A model generated the notes under the pieces. It worked only from the letters and a program-made list of their open reading frames with translations. It was not told the origin of the DNA and ran no database searches. A program made the translations under genes and the position numbers. Below, in pieces: positions 27,245 to 37,216 of a DNA stretch of 55,000 nt (the stretch's first letter is position 1; every line of letters starts with the position of its first letter). Where the stretch lies: positions 33,139,927-33,194,926 of the forward strand of contig CM022671.1 in assembly GCA_012295275.1 (NCBI GenBank), read 5' to 3'. This stretch comes from Chrysomallon squamiferum (Eukaryota > Mollusca > Gastropoda > Neomphalida > Peltospiridae).

Positions 27245-27784
27245 GGTAGAGAGATTGATGAATGGAGAGACAACCATTTTTTTATTATTTATTTTATGCA
27301 GACATAATTTTAAGTAAATATGTATTAAAATTAGTAAACAAGTTAAATAATTAATAACTAAGAAATAATAATGAATAGAATGAAGATAATGATTGTGCAT
27401 GGAGTTTTGAATGCGAAATTATAAAGAATTGCTAACAGAAAATGTCTAAATGATGTTCTCCCGATCTTGGCACGTGTGTGAGTGTATGTGTTAAAATTCT
27501 CCTTCCTAAAAGCATAAATTACATAGCAATCATATATAATAATGTCAAAACAGAATTTATTTATATAATATTCGAAAACAAAGTAGGACGTTGGTATTTA
27601 TTTTAATGGAATAGCTCAAAATTAATATTTTATTCGCATAAATGTATTTTTTAATTACACCTATTAATTTTTTCTTTAATATAACAATGTTTTTTGTGCT
27701 TTGAGGCAACTAAATAAAAACAGTCGTTACGTTACCTTGAGTGTAGAACACACTAACAAGAATGATAAAAACACCGAACTCCAT
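11872..27784 (-). CDS. Long A: intact VWDE-like protein (D8C-Ig-VWD-EGF-GPI tail), 962 aa
   Basis: Coding exons in transcript order: 27784-27736, 22911-22717, 21183-21031, 20761-20747, 19940-19696, 19425-19339, 19147-18803, 18168-18083, 17383-17320, 16818-16633, 15950-15757, 15113-14834, 14496-14344, 13962-13782, 13418-13228, 12962-12696, 12402-12279 and 11945-11872. They sum to 2,886 coding nucleotides plus TGA with no internal stop. Order: signal peptide (1-16), D8C/uromodulin-like module (17-132), Ig-like module (138-248), linker exon (249-363), VWD domain (about 378-525), Cys-rich linker ending in a basic segment (540-633), CVFDIW segment, EGF-like module (about 731-758), the LRNKRSV and VIYNSTC segments characteristic of VWDE, CLVCD segment, and a hydrophobic C-terminus. 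Family membership is firm. Function is unknown beyond an extracellular, probably GPI-anchored, location. The exon 16 donor (GTTAGT) is the least certain splice site. Confidence 0.82.
12528..12618. repeat. (CT)n(GT)n compound microsatellite
   Basis: About 30 CT units followed by about 14 GT units in long A intron 16. In long B (42,172-42,206) it is short and interrupted. Confidence 0.95.
13228..13962 (-). other. EGF-like module split across exons 14 and 15 (long A)
   Basis: The end of exon 14 (13962-13782) and the start of exon 15 (13418-13228) together encode C-x3-C-x5-C-x3-C-x-C-x8-C (CPSGCSGHGVCING then SCKCNENFSGPDC), a standard EGF-like pattern. The following residues, with GLCDLNEDSC and ITLFGDTF, match the segment that follows the first EGF unit in VWDE proteins. 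The split is after one base of the glycine codon. The equivalent long B exons (43518-43338 and 42942-42752) are open. Confidence 0.8.
14145..14360. repeat. Degenerate tandem copies of the exon 13 donor region (long A)
   Basis: TAGACTTACCCAAATATGAA, TAGATTAACCCAGCTG, ACACTTATCCAGATTT, CAGACTTCCCAGGTTT and the genuine CAGACTTACCCAGATGTC (donor at 14343) form a degenerate series. On the gene's strand these read ATCTGG|GTAAGT-like. A comparable series occurs in long B between about 43,735 and 43,905. Confidence 0.6.
15104..15190. repeat. Minisatellite reiterating the exon 12 acceptor (long A)
   Basis: Two units of about 42 bp: TCTACTCTACAAGACACAAATG and then TCCACTCTACAATATACAGATG, each followed by TTAAATATTGCTTTA or TTCAATATTGCTTTA. 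On the gene's strand each unit ends in TTGTAG|AGT, which is the 3' splice site of exon 12 (first base 15113). Confidence 0.7.
15757..15950 (-). other. VWD domain, C-terminal part (long A exon 11)
   Basis: This exon of 194 nt encodes the end of the VWD domain, with the family signature SRGLCGKF followed by DDFVLRD (compare GLCGNF...DDF in VWF-type domains). It enters in phase 0 and leaves in phase 2, matching exon 12. The long B copy is 45579-45386 and is open. The short genes have no counterpart. Confidence 0.85.
16015..16072. repeat. (ATT)n microsatellite
   Basis: About 19 ATT units in long A intron 10. The homologous tract at 45,659-45,694 has about 12 units. Confidence 0.95.
16482..16630. 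repeat. (GAT)n/(AAT)n imperfect microsatellite next to exon 10
   Basis: An imperfect GAT/AAT-rich tract ends immediately after the exon 10 donor of long A. Open frames through it (poly-Asp, poly-His, Met/Ile-rich) are by-products. Long B lacks most of it. Confidence 0.9.
16633..18168 (-). other. VWD domain, first part (long A exons 8-10)
   Basis: Exon 8 (18168-18083) carries CHAVSDPHMLTFDG, the conserved opening of von Willebrand factor type D domains. Exon 9 (17383-17320) continues with YLGTFTLYKN. Exon 10 (16818-16633) holds the cysteine-rich middle (CVCGIAIRAG, then VVQRCHGH). Phases are 0/2, 2/0 and 0/0, so the three exons join without a break. The long B equivalents are 47743-47658, 47194-47131 and 46640-46455, all of the same length and open. 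VWD domains mediate extracellular protein-protein contacts and multimerisation in mucins, vitellogenins and VWF. Confidence 0.85.
17936..18032. repeat. (AAT)n/(AAC)n microsatellite
   Basis: About 95 bp of AAT grading into AAC in long A intron 8. Much shorter in long B (47,590-47,620). Confidence 0.95.
19957..20024. repeat. (AAC)n(AAT)n microsatellite
   Basis: About 22 trinucleotide units just upstream of exon 5 of long A. Only a short interrupted tract is present in long B (49,685-49,735). Confidence 0.95.
20747..20761 (-). other. 15-nt microexon (long A exon 4)
   Basis: The 15-nt coding exon is flanked by an acceptor (tttgtag) and a donor (gtaagttg) and enters and leaves in phase 1. It encodes NSAAN. 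Microexons of the same length and phase occur at 2592-2606 (GAQIN), 32165-32179 (GAQIN) and 50382-50396 (SSAAN). Conservation of length, phase and both splice sites in four paralogues, including short and long forms, supports it as real. Confidence 0.75.
21597..22095. mobile_element. Long-inverted-repeat element in long A intron 2
   Basis: The block 21,597-21,650 (ACAAAAAAGCCCAGTGAAAA, then AGTAGGACAAAAA) is the approximate inverse of part of 21,970-22,095 (CCTTGTTTTTTCACTGGGTG, GGCTTTTGTCCTTCC). The CTTTTGTCCT motif recurs. No coding capacity is seen. The long B copy (51,229-51,795) is clearer, so it predates the duplication. Confidence 0.5.
23884..23924. repeat. (GT)n microsatellite
   Basis: About 20 GT units with one interruption in long A intron 1. 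Confidence 0.95.
24750..25316. mobile_element. Transposon fragment in long A intron 1
   Basis: It begins CAGTGGACTCTCAGAACCGG, a Tc1/mariner (pogo)-style terminus, next to a (ATAC)n tract. No inverted copy of the terminus closes the right side, so it is truncated. The same element and flanks appear at 54,384 in long B. Confidence 0.45.
26082..26588 (+). pseudogene. C-terminal relic of a transposase-like protein with a Cys/His tail
   Basis: An open stretch (26082-26345) encodes a Ser/Thr/Gln-rich and then basic region (KRTGKRKREKAEKK). After a frame change it continues in another frame to WSCLVCGKPFSNSKPRENWI, followed by QC, HEAC and a DSDEDEDE end with stop at 26586-26588. This C-x2-C, W-x-Q-C, H-E-x-C pattern is like the PHD/RING-like tail of some pogo/Tigger-type DDE transposases. 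A 14-bp repeat (acttttgtcaagtt) breaks the frame before the last C-x2-C. No DDE core is present. Copies of GGGGTAAAAGGC-like sequence lie on both sides (25,403, 25,418, 26,754, 26,802). Family assignment is tentative. Confidence 0.45.
27009..27055. repeat. (AT)n microsatellite
   Basis: About 23 AT units in long A intron 1, after the transposase-like relic. Confidence 0.95.
27202..27241. repeat. (GA)n microsatellite
   Basis: 20 GA units in long A intron 1. Confidence 0.95.
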
Positions 27785-27836
27785 TGACGGATAAGTTCAG
27801 TATCTTCTTTCAGTATGTATGTGATTGTATACGTCT

Positions 27837-27844
27837 CTTATAAG
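27837..27844 (-). promoter_or_regulatory. Possible TATA box of long A
   Basis: The palindrome CTTATAAG lies about 53 bp upstream of the long A start codon. It would place the transcription start some 25 bp before the ATG, giving a very short leader. No other core element is obvious. Confidence 0.35.
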
Positions 27845-28203
27845 TGACGCTCACATAAAACATCCTGGTTACCTTTTCCAATCATGTGATTTTATCAGCC
27901 CTTCAACAGATCCTAGTTACCACCTTTGTTTTCTTTGGTGGTATAAACTGTTTTCAAAATGAGATTGTGTTCCTGAAGTCAGATTATATAAAACGAACCA
28001 CGAATGGTTGGAAAATATTCCCATACCAAAACAAGTTTTCTCCTTCAGGCAAAAGAATGATTTTTTTATTTTATCATCATAATCATCATTATTAGGTGTC
28101 AGTTATGATTTTAATATAATGATTTTTCAGAGAGGAAACCAATCTTTCATTTGTCTATTCATATCGATTTATATCAAGAATCTTTTATAAGCACCATACC
28201 AGT

Positions 28204-28206
<3 letters not shown>

Positions 28207-28293
<87 letters not shown>
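28207..28293. repeat. (CT)n microsatellite
   Basis: About 43 uninterrupted CT units in the head-to-head region, 420 bp upstream of the long A start codon. CT/GA tracts can act as promoter elements, but nothing here shows that. Confidence 0.95.
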
Positions 28294-28295
<2 letters not shown>

Positions 28296-28590
28296 GATAT
28301 ATATGTATCAGCATCATAACGTAAACTACGTTAATTAATTAGATGAAAAAGAAAGGGAAATACCTGTTTTATTTATTATAGAAACCACCGTGGAATAATC
28401 TCACTCTAGATGAGACATTTACTAATGAAATACTTTGATGAAATACAGTTGACGAGTTTTATTTATTTATTTATTTATTATTATTAGTTGTAGTAGTAGT
28501 AGTAGTATTACTTTACCGTAATTCAATAAAGCCAAAAACAATAAAGTAAAAATAATATATATATATTGTGTTTGTTTGTGTATGTGTGTG

Positions 28591-28655
28591 GTATGTATGT
28601 ATGTATGTAAGTGTGTGGTATGTACGTATGTATGTATGTATGTATGTATGTATGT
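28591..28655. repeat. (GTAT)n microsatellite
   Basis: About 16 imperfect GTAT units in the head-to-head region. Confidence 0.9.
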
Positions 28656-28689
28656 ACACAACAATAATCATATTAAAATACAAATATCG

Positions 28690-29040
28690 GAAACTGTATA
28701 CTTTAAGTGTCGTCTTCGATCAGCTTATTTACATAGTCGCTGACTGAATTTGTATCTTTTATGTGATATTTTCAGTAAATTTATTTGGTCATTGACTGAA
28801 ATTGATTACTTTATGTAATATTTTAATTAAAATTATTTAGTCAGGGTCATATTTTGATTAGTGTTTGTGACATTTTCAGTATATTTTTAAAATCATTAAC
28901 TGAAACTCAGTGTATAGTATACAGAAGTCATACTTAGTCACTGACTGAAAATATTAGAATCAGTTTAAACTGTATACTGGCTGAAACTGTATACTGCATT
29001 TTCTTCGGTGATTAGTTTACTTAGTAACTGAATGAAAGAT
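28690..29040. repeat. Degenerate repeats with GTCACTGACTGAAA core
   Basis: The core recurs as GTCGCTGACTGAAT, GTCATTGACTGAAA, ATCATTAACTGAAA, GTCACTGACTGAAA and GTAACTGAATGAAA. GAAACTGTATACT occurs at about 28,690 and again at about 28,984. Spacing is irregular (about 45-100 bp), so it is an old, decayed repeat or a cluster of binding sites. Confidence 0.45.
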
Positions 29041-29763
29041 GCAAACAAAACTATGAGAGACATAGTAATGTTAATAAGTAACAGGTTTATAAAATAGAAT
29101 AGATTGTTAGAAACAATGTTTTCTTATGCTGTTATTTTTCTTTCTTTTTTGGAACAAAAAAAACCCCAAATCTTAGTTAATTAAGACATTCACCCTGCAT
29201 ATTTCATTCCCATCTAATATAAATTAATTCACCAGGTTAAGAAGCACTTATAACACGTTATAATATTAATGGTTACTGGATGTAAAATATTTACGTTATG
29301 TATCATGGTGATATGAAAATATGTAAAAAATAAATAAAGATTCTGACTACGGCCACTTCAAGAATAACTCTTTGTAAATAAATTATTTATCTGTAATATT
29401 GAAAGCAAGTTAAGTAGATGTGTATTATTATACAAGCTATATTTATATGTATATAAATTATTACATGGATCTTTCCACAGTCAGAAATGGTACACATTAT
29501 AATATTTGCCTTAGGGATAACCATGTTATCTAATTATGTGCAGCTCATCTAACCAATCAACTCATTCTACAGAGTTAGTGAAAAAGTACTTATATTGCTA
29601 CCTTCCATATATGAGTTTTAAATACAAAAGTATCATTGTTGAGAATTGTTCTTGCTGTGTTGTGTTTCAGTCTATCACATTAACTAATGAAATGTCATCA
29701 AATCCACATTTCAAGTTAATGCATAATCAATAAAAAATGCAGGGTCAGATAATTGGACACGAG

Positions 29764-29775
29764 TATTTATAGAAG
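29764..29775 (+). promoter_or_regulatory. Possible TATA-type core promoter of short B
   Basis: This copy of TATTTATAGAAG is at the same place relative to the short B start codon (about 470 bp upstream). Flanking sequence, including GATAATTGGACACGAG, is shared with the A copy. Confidence 0.3.
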
Positions 29776-30241
29776 AAGGATAATGATATAATAACTCATT
29801 CTATCTATCTAATTTGTTTTTATTTTAAAGTTCGTAACTTCTGAATTAGTATGTGTAGGGGAGTGTCTGTGCGTGTTTGCTGCTATATAAATAGCATTAA
29901 TAATATGAACAAACAGGCAGATACAGGCACATAGGCACATTGTACTTGACCCTTTGTATTAAACAACTCTACAATTTCCTGGTTGTCAGTTTCAGATTAC
30001 TAGGCAAACACAAGGAGCTTTATATTGACTGTTTTTCAATGAAAAAGGAAGGTAACGTGTCAGAATTTGATCGATGAATTTACTCGTCGCTATGGAGTTG
30101 TTTAATTTTAGATTATATAATTTGAAAACTGGATCCATGCAGTTTTTTAATATTTTTTTATTTTTATATATTTTAATTTTTTTTATTAGCGACAGTGAGG
30201 AACAGATATTATTGAAGTAAGATTCGGGATTTCATCCGTCC

Positions 30242-33200
30242 ATGGCGTTCCCAGTTTTTATCTTCTTTCTTGTTAGCATCGTCTTCACTGAAGGTAATGT
30301 AGCTAACATCTTTATTTACGTTTTTCAAAACACAGATCCAGTCATTATTTATGTTTTATGAAAGGTAATGTACATAATTTATTTTGAAATAAGATATAAA
30401 TATATTAATTTTATCTATACCTAATATTGTTGTTTTGTTTGCTTTTAACTATGCATTCAATTATTATTTATGACTATGTCAAAGAATATGTATCTAATAA
30501 TGTGCTTTTATTTATTTATTTATTTATGTGGTTTATTTTGACATATTTATATATTCAATAACCTTCACTGAAGGTAACGTAGCTAACATTTGTTATTTTT
30601 GTTGTTATTGTTATTGTTGTTGTTGTTGTTATTGTTATTGTTATTAATTAATTAATTTATTTATTTATTTAACTTTTTCTTTTTTGTTTTCTTAAGTTTA
30701 CTCTTCTTTATGATTTTATGTTACGTAAAGGTTAATTTGTTATGTAATACTGTTTTTGTCTGTGCTTTCTATTTATTAATATTTAAAGACTTATTAAATT
30801 CGTTATGATTTCATCGTTTTTTCGTATCTTTGTTTTTTGGGTTTTTTTCCCATAAAGATATATTTAAAGCTGCAGTTGATACTTATATGACTGTTTCTTA
30901 TAATTTTGCTTACAGTTGTTATTTAAAAAATATACTCTTGAGACAAAGTGATGTTAATTTAATCATTTACTGTAGGAGATCCCTGCGAGGACTACACTAA
31001 GTTTCCCAACGAAGAAAGACGGGATACAAATTACCCCCTCAGAACTGACCAGTCTCGCTTTTCTGACAGATACTTGGACGAAACATGGTATGGAAGTAAA
31101 TTAAACATTACCTCAGTAATGCCTCCACGTTTTGTGTGTGGTACCTATTTTCCTATCTGGGCAAAAGAAGGTAAGCAGATTGACACTAACACCGTTAATA
31201 ATTATTCAGTAGCATTAAAAGTTCCGATATTAAATAATAAAAAAAAAAAAATAATAATAATAATAAATATAATTATAATAAAATAAAAAAATTTAAATTA
31301 AATCAAAAAAAATATTTTAGCCAAAATTCGTTAGAGGTCATATATCCATTATCCAAAATTTAAAAATTCGATAATCAATTTGTTAATTTATTAATTTATT
31401 ATAATTTCTTTATTAGTATATGCATTTTATAAAATATCAGTTTCAAACATTCATACATACATACATACATCCTCCTCCTTACATAGATACAAAAGGGATA
31501 CAAAAACACACGCACAAACAAACACACATACACATTCATTCATACATACATGCATATATACATAAACACATACAACCCCCCCAAAAATAAAACAATAATA
31601 ATAATAAATAAATAAAACACAAAAAAAGCAAATTAATACGCACATATTTACATACAAGTAACCACAGCCATAAACGCAAAATGATTTCGTACAAAAGAAA
31701 AATGACAGCCGTTTCCTTACTCAGTTTCAGATGTAACCAACGATGATGGAACAGTGGACGTAACAATGTGTATACATGTTTTAGAAAACTGTTCTTCGTC
31801 GTTTGTGGTGAAAGCAAAATACTGCGACTCTCACGTTGTTTATTTTCTCACAAGAACACCCCTTGATTCTGTCTACTGTCTCGGTAAGAGATTAAGTAAA
31901 TGTAAATATGCTCGTCACAGGAATAGAGACACAAATAGTCAGATAGATACATTAACAGAGAGATAAACAGAGAGAAATATAGATTGATAAATTGAAAGAA
32001 AGATATACGGATATATTTCAAATTACTTATTGTTAATATTATTATTATATTAAACGTTTCTGTTTTGTTAACTTTATTATTATTATTATTATTATTATTA
32101 TTTTTTTTTTATTATATTTTATTTAATGATTATGTTAAAATAGTTTATTCTTGCTTTTATTTAGGTGCTCAGATAAACGGTAAGTTGAAACACTTTTCCG
32201 CATTAAAATAGATAGTATACCATATATTCATATACAAACACGTGTGTGTGCGTGTGTCGCCACAGAACAGTAACAAGAAAGCAATAACTAAATAAATAAA
32301 TAAAATAAAACAAAACAAAATACTTTCTATAAAATTTCGTAATATTTCATAAAATAAAAGTAATGTTTTTTATTTTGTTTTATATAACAGAATTACGTTA
32401 TTATGAAGATCTTCTTTCTTTATTTATTTATTTGTTTATTTACAGTGCCCACGTACACAAAAACTCCAGTCATCGAAGCCGATCTGAAAGTAGTTAACAA
32501 ACTTTCAAATGTTTCATGTAATTATGAAAAACATGACAACGACGACGTCTACTATACTGTGTACTGGTACATCAACGACACATACTGTTATGCTTCTAGC
32601 TCACACCATTGGTTAGATCGAGAGAAAAATAACAAACTGATCGAAGAGGCAGCGATGAATGAATGTATCACAACAACAAGTTTCAACGTGAGTAACTATA
32701 AAATAAATATGTATGCAGGGGGTCCGCGAGTTACGTCGCATAATGGCGTATTCTTCAGCAGATCTCACAAACAAGTTTGCCGTGCTGCTTCAAGTCGAAA
32801 TTTTTTTGTTTTAATCATTTATTTGAGTGTGTGTGTGTGTGTGTGTGTGTGTGGATAAGGTGGTTCAACTGTATTATATGATGATGTGTTCTTGTTGTTT
32901 TTTTTGTTTCGTTTTTAATTTGATTTTCATGTAAAATTATCTTTTAAGATAACGTGTGGCGTACGATTAAGCTATGAAGACCTGCCAGGTGGAAGTGTGC
33001 CAGTTTTCGGACAACCAGTGTTCTTTGACATCAAGGTAAATGTTTCCGTAATCTCTTTGTATTTTCTCTTAAGTACATATCATAATTCTGTTGAACTGTT
33101 GTTGGGGCTTTTTTTTTTTCTTCTTCTTTTTTTTTTTTTTTTCGTGGGGTTGTAGGGGTTTTCTTTTCTTTCTTTGTTTAATATTTATTTTGACAAATCA

Positions 33201-33963
33201 ACAAAACCAAAATATGTTTGATTATTATCGTTGAAATAAGAGAAAGTAACAGAATCCAGAAATCTATTACGATTAGTAATACTATTGTATTTTATTGTTA
33301 GTAAAGCTTGGTGTTCAGTTAACAAAAATAACAAAATTAGGAATTCGCTGTTTTTCATGCAGGATTACTGTGTTCCTAATGGAGAGTGTAATGAGATTGG
33401 TTCTAAGTGTGTGCCATACAGCTGTTTGGTGTGTTCATCCTCTGAAGTGGGCAAAACCTGGCAAATAGATCCAAGTAAGATCCTCCTTCTTCTTCTTATT
33501 ATTATTATTTTAAGACTGTGATTGTCAAAATGTGTATACTCCCCACCACAAACGTACACAAAATACACCCCCCACACACACACACAAATACATATATACA
33601 GACTCACATGCATACATACTGTCGACTCCTATGATACAGACATTTCTTATGGTGCAGCATCTGTAAATTAAAAAAAAAAAAAAAACAGAACTTAGTCATC
33701 AAATAGACAGGTTTTAACACAGAAAATAACTTAATCTATCAAGTTATAAATCTGTGGGGGGGGGAATGCGCCACAGTAATACATTAAAATTTATATACCT
33801 ATATCTATCTGTATGTGTGTATGTATTTAATTTGTTTTTATTATTATTGTTGTTGTTGATATTACTATTATTATAAACTATTCTTTTAGCATGTGGAGCG
33901 GCTGTTGTGTTCGTCCAGTGGTGCGTGATGATGATGTCGGTGTTAATCATCTCTGTCTTGTGA
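30242..33963 (+). CDS. Short B: intact VWDE-like short-form surface protein, 309 aa
   Basis: Coding exons are 30242-30293, 30976-31170, 31731-31883, 32165-32179, 32446-32687, 32949-33035, 33363-33474 and 33890-33963. All introns are GT-AG, phases agree, and the exons sum to 927 coding nucleotides plus TGA. Domains: signal peptide (1-17); D8C/uromodulin-like module (about 18-133) with sequons NIT and NCS; Ig-like module (about 139-248) whose WYIND core and final TCGV cysteine match VWDE; DYCVPNGEC segment (249-285); and a C-terminus of about 20 hydrophobic residues with no charged cytoplasmic tail, typical of a GPI-anchor signal. It lacks the VWD and EGF parts of the long form. The molecular role is unknown; a decoy, partner or ligand-binding subunit on the cell surface is inference only. 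It sits head to head with long A. Confidence 0.8.
32716..32824. mobile_element. Remnant of the same MITE in short B intron 5
   Basis: It starts CAGGGGGTCCGCGAGTTACG and keeps the internal GCTTCAAGTCGAAAT segment seen at about 4,470 in the A copy. Most of the body and the right terminus are gone. It is followed by (GT)n and the shared flank GATAAGGTGGT. Confidence 0.5.
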
Positions 33964-34274
33964 AAGAGTTTAACATGAGATAAACGACAGCCATCCATAC
34001 CGAAACTATCGAGTTAACTGTCAAAATACTTGTGTTTGAAAACTGGAATGATTAGCTGATTATGTCTGTTTCCACTTTGATGACATAAAATTAAATTAAA
34101 TTAATCGAAGAAGCAAACATAATTATTATTAGAATTATTGTTTGCATAGAGTCTATTAGTTTATATAGAGCCAAAGATAAAATACGACTTTATCACTGTC
34201 TGTGATATTCTGTTTTGTAACATTTGTTTTGCATTTTATTTTATGACTTCATGAATTTTCTCATTTTTAAATTA

Positions 34275-34312
<38 letters not shown>

Positions 34313-35889
34313 GGTATCAATTATTGTCAGATTTCGTGTGATGTAAATAATACAAGGTATCAGTTATACTTAAATAAAACAATATGTATGATCCGAAGAC
34401 AGAAACGTACGTATTAATAGCTTATTACTGTTATTTTTTTTAATATACATACATCACATTAAATATACATTTGAAAATAAATTAACATTTGTAAAGTCAG
34501 TGGATGTAACAAGACAAAATCAAACTTCCTGAATTAAATATTTGTATGCTTGTAGATTTTGTTAGAAGCAGTGAATAAAAAATTAATAATGTCAATTTCT
34601 TTTTTTAGAAAGGTTTATTTCCATCTGAATTCTTGACTTTTGTGCCTTTTTTAGAATTCACTATATTACATGATAGATTTATGATACTGTTATACATTTT
34701 GATGTTATTTTATGGACTTTCAAATTTAATAATTTTTTTCTCTTATATTTATACTTTTGTGCGTTCTTGTTATACTGCTTATTTTTGTTTGAAACAAAAC
34801 ATTCTTCTATGTATGTATGTCTAAATTGTCATTTGTTTCTGATAACAGAAATAAGTTAATATACAAAAAAATATATATATATAATAAACAAATTAATTAA
34901 TTAATTAATAAACAAATTAAAAATATTTGAGACAGATCCAGGATTTTTTTTTACTTTTTTATGTTACCAAGTATACTAAGAAATGGTATTAATTAAAACC
35001 TAAATATATATTATTTCATGCCATTTATTAATGTATTATTTATTACAGTTTAATTCTTACTGAACAAAATACAAATTACATTAGAATTAATTTCTATAAG
35101 ATTAATTTCACTTGAAATCCGATTTGTAAGTATAGCTTTATTACAAATTAAATAAAGAAAGTAAACTGGGATGTAAAACAGACAACTCAGATTTAAATAT
35201 TTATTATGAAGTCTGACACTAACATACATATTTTACCTGACAATAAACTAATATTTAAGTAACAAATTGGGAAATGTATGTTACAGGTTTATGAAGCTGA
35301 ACAAAGTAATGCATAATATTAATATCTAAGCAAAGCAGATCTGAACACTTAAAACAAACATCAAAACAAAAATTGTGATGGTGTTAACAAATAATCTTAC
35401 TAAATGTTTTATTTCACATCGGTTACTTTTTTGTTTTGTTTGTGGAAGCCATCTTTTTTTATTAATAAAATATAATAATATGACATTTTCCCTTTTTTCT
35501 AATTTCTTCATACTGTTATGTATTGCAGATTTAATCTTTTTCAAGTATATGAAACTAGTAAATATCAGTTATTTATAGAGTATCAGCTGTCTTTTCAAAT
35601 CAATTTTCAATTTTGTATTTACTTTTAAGAATATAACTGGCTTTATATTTTGCATTATAAAAACTAAAATAAAACTTGATTTTGAACAGTAACTAAGGGG
35701 GCAGCATGGCTTATGGAGTAATTGTGGAAACATGAATTGTATGCAGTATACTAAATTATATTTACATGCTTCTTTTATTATTATGTTTTAGAAACAATAA
35801 ATTAAAAATAATAGCAATCGAAATAAAAAAAAATGATAAAATGGAGATAATAATAACGGCAATAATGAAAAAATATGTTAAAAAGTTAC
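33964..35889. other. Intergenic region after short B
   Basis: AT-rich 3' flank of short B with an (ATT)n tract (34,279-34,312) and a candidate AATAAA at 34373-34378. It aligns with 5,810-7,500 of copy A. No coding exon is recognised. Confidence 0.55.
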
Positions 35890-36694
35890 CTGATGTTAAC
35901 AAACACTTCATCTTCAGCATGGCTCATTTTGTCTTTCAGCCATTTTAAATTATCTCCCCTCTCAGACATCCTTGTGTCAATTTCTGCCATTTTGGGCTAT
36001 GGAATAAAAAACTAATAGTAAATACACAATAAATAAAAAATAAATAAATAAATAAATAAATAAATAAAATAAAATAAAATAAATAAATAAAAACACAATA
36101 AATAAATCATTCAAAGTATAATTTTTGAAATCTGTTTCAGTCACAAATATCAAGTGAAGAAGTCAACCTTTACTTTATAAATTTTATTAGTTCAGTTTGT
36201 GTTCTATTCATTTCTGTCCTGTTATCTCAACATGAAAGAAAAGTAAATCAATCAATTAAAAAAATAACTAGATTTGTTTTTTTAAATACTGATCATCTTT
36301 CAGATAATGTTATAAATATCACAAAAATCTAACATTAGGTGGGTAATTCAAAACTTTTAAATTTTACACACATCAGATGATTTCACCATCTCACTATACA
36401 CCATTAAATCTTTCTCATTCTGCTGAAGTTGTTTGTTTTGCTGAAAAGAGAAAACAGTAGCAAATTAAAGCAAAACAGCATTTCAAGTGTTAAATCAGCA
36501 AAGACAAAAATGTTATCCAGATATGTGCTGCTTTATGTTAATTGTATGTGTGTATCTTATACATTCTTGTTTTTGTATGAACTGCTTGCATATATTTGTG
36601 TCTGCCTGTTTGAATTAAAGAAGTTTATTGTCATCTATTAAATATATTCATAATCATTATTGTATCCTCTTTTAAATGAAATTAATAATAATAA

Positions 36695-36728
<34 letters not shown>

Positions 36729-36988
36729 AAAAAAATAATAATAATTTGAAATAATAATAATAATAATAAATAAATAAATTAATTAATTAATTAAAATTAA
36801 AATTAAAATAAAATAGAATCCAAAATAATGAATAAATAAATGCAACATGCATGAAGGATTAATTTTAATGTACAGTGATGCAACTATGTAATTACATATT
36901 TTTAAAATAAGATCATGCTTCTACCTATTCTGAAAATACAATTTATAAATAAAAAAAAATTAAAATAAAAAAATGATAAAATGGTGAC

Positions 36989-37019
<31 letters not shown>

Positions 37020-37181
37020 GCAAATAATGAAAAAATATGTTAAAAAATTACCTGATGTTAGCAAAAACTTCATCTTCAGCATGGTCCATTTTGTCTTTCA
37101 GCCATTTTAAATGATCTCCCCTCTCAAACATTCTTGTGTCAATTTCTCCCATTTTGGGCTATGGAATAAAAAAACTAATAA

Positions 37182-37216
<35 letters not shown>

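Larger units (their letters stand above)
22912..27735. other. Long A intron 1 (4.8 kb)
   Basis: The longest intron in the window, between the signal-peptide exon and the D8C-like exon. It holds the transposon fragment at 24,750, the transposase-like relic with its GGGGTAAAAGGC repeats (about 25,400-26,820) and several microsatellites. No host exon is seen. Confidence 0.6.
27785..30241. other. Head-to-head intergenic region between long A and short B
   Basis: About 2.46 kb separates the two start codons of the two intact genes, transcribed away from each other. It contains a possible TATA element for long A (27,837), a (CT)n tract (28,207-28,293), a (GTAT)n tract (28,591-28,655), degenerate repeats with CACTGACTGAAA (28,690-29,040), and from about 29,530 the upstream block shared with short A. 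No convincing coding sequence is seen. The junction between the two segmental copies must lie here, probably between 28 and 29.5 kb. Confidence 0.6.

Noticed and set aside
27001-28655. Regularly repeated tracts considered as a CRISPR-like array
   Set aside because: They are pure di- and tetranucleotide microsatellites in a eukaryotic genome, with no spacer-repeat structure.
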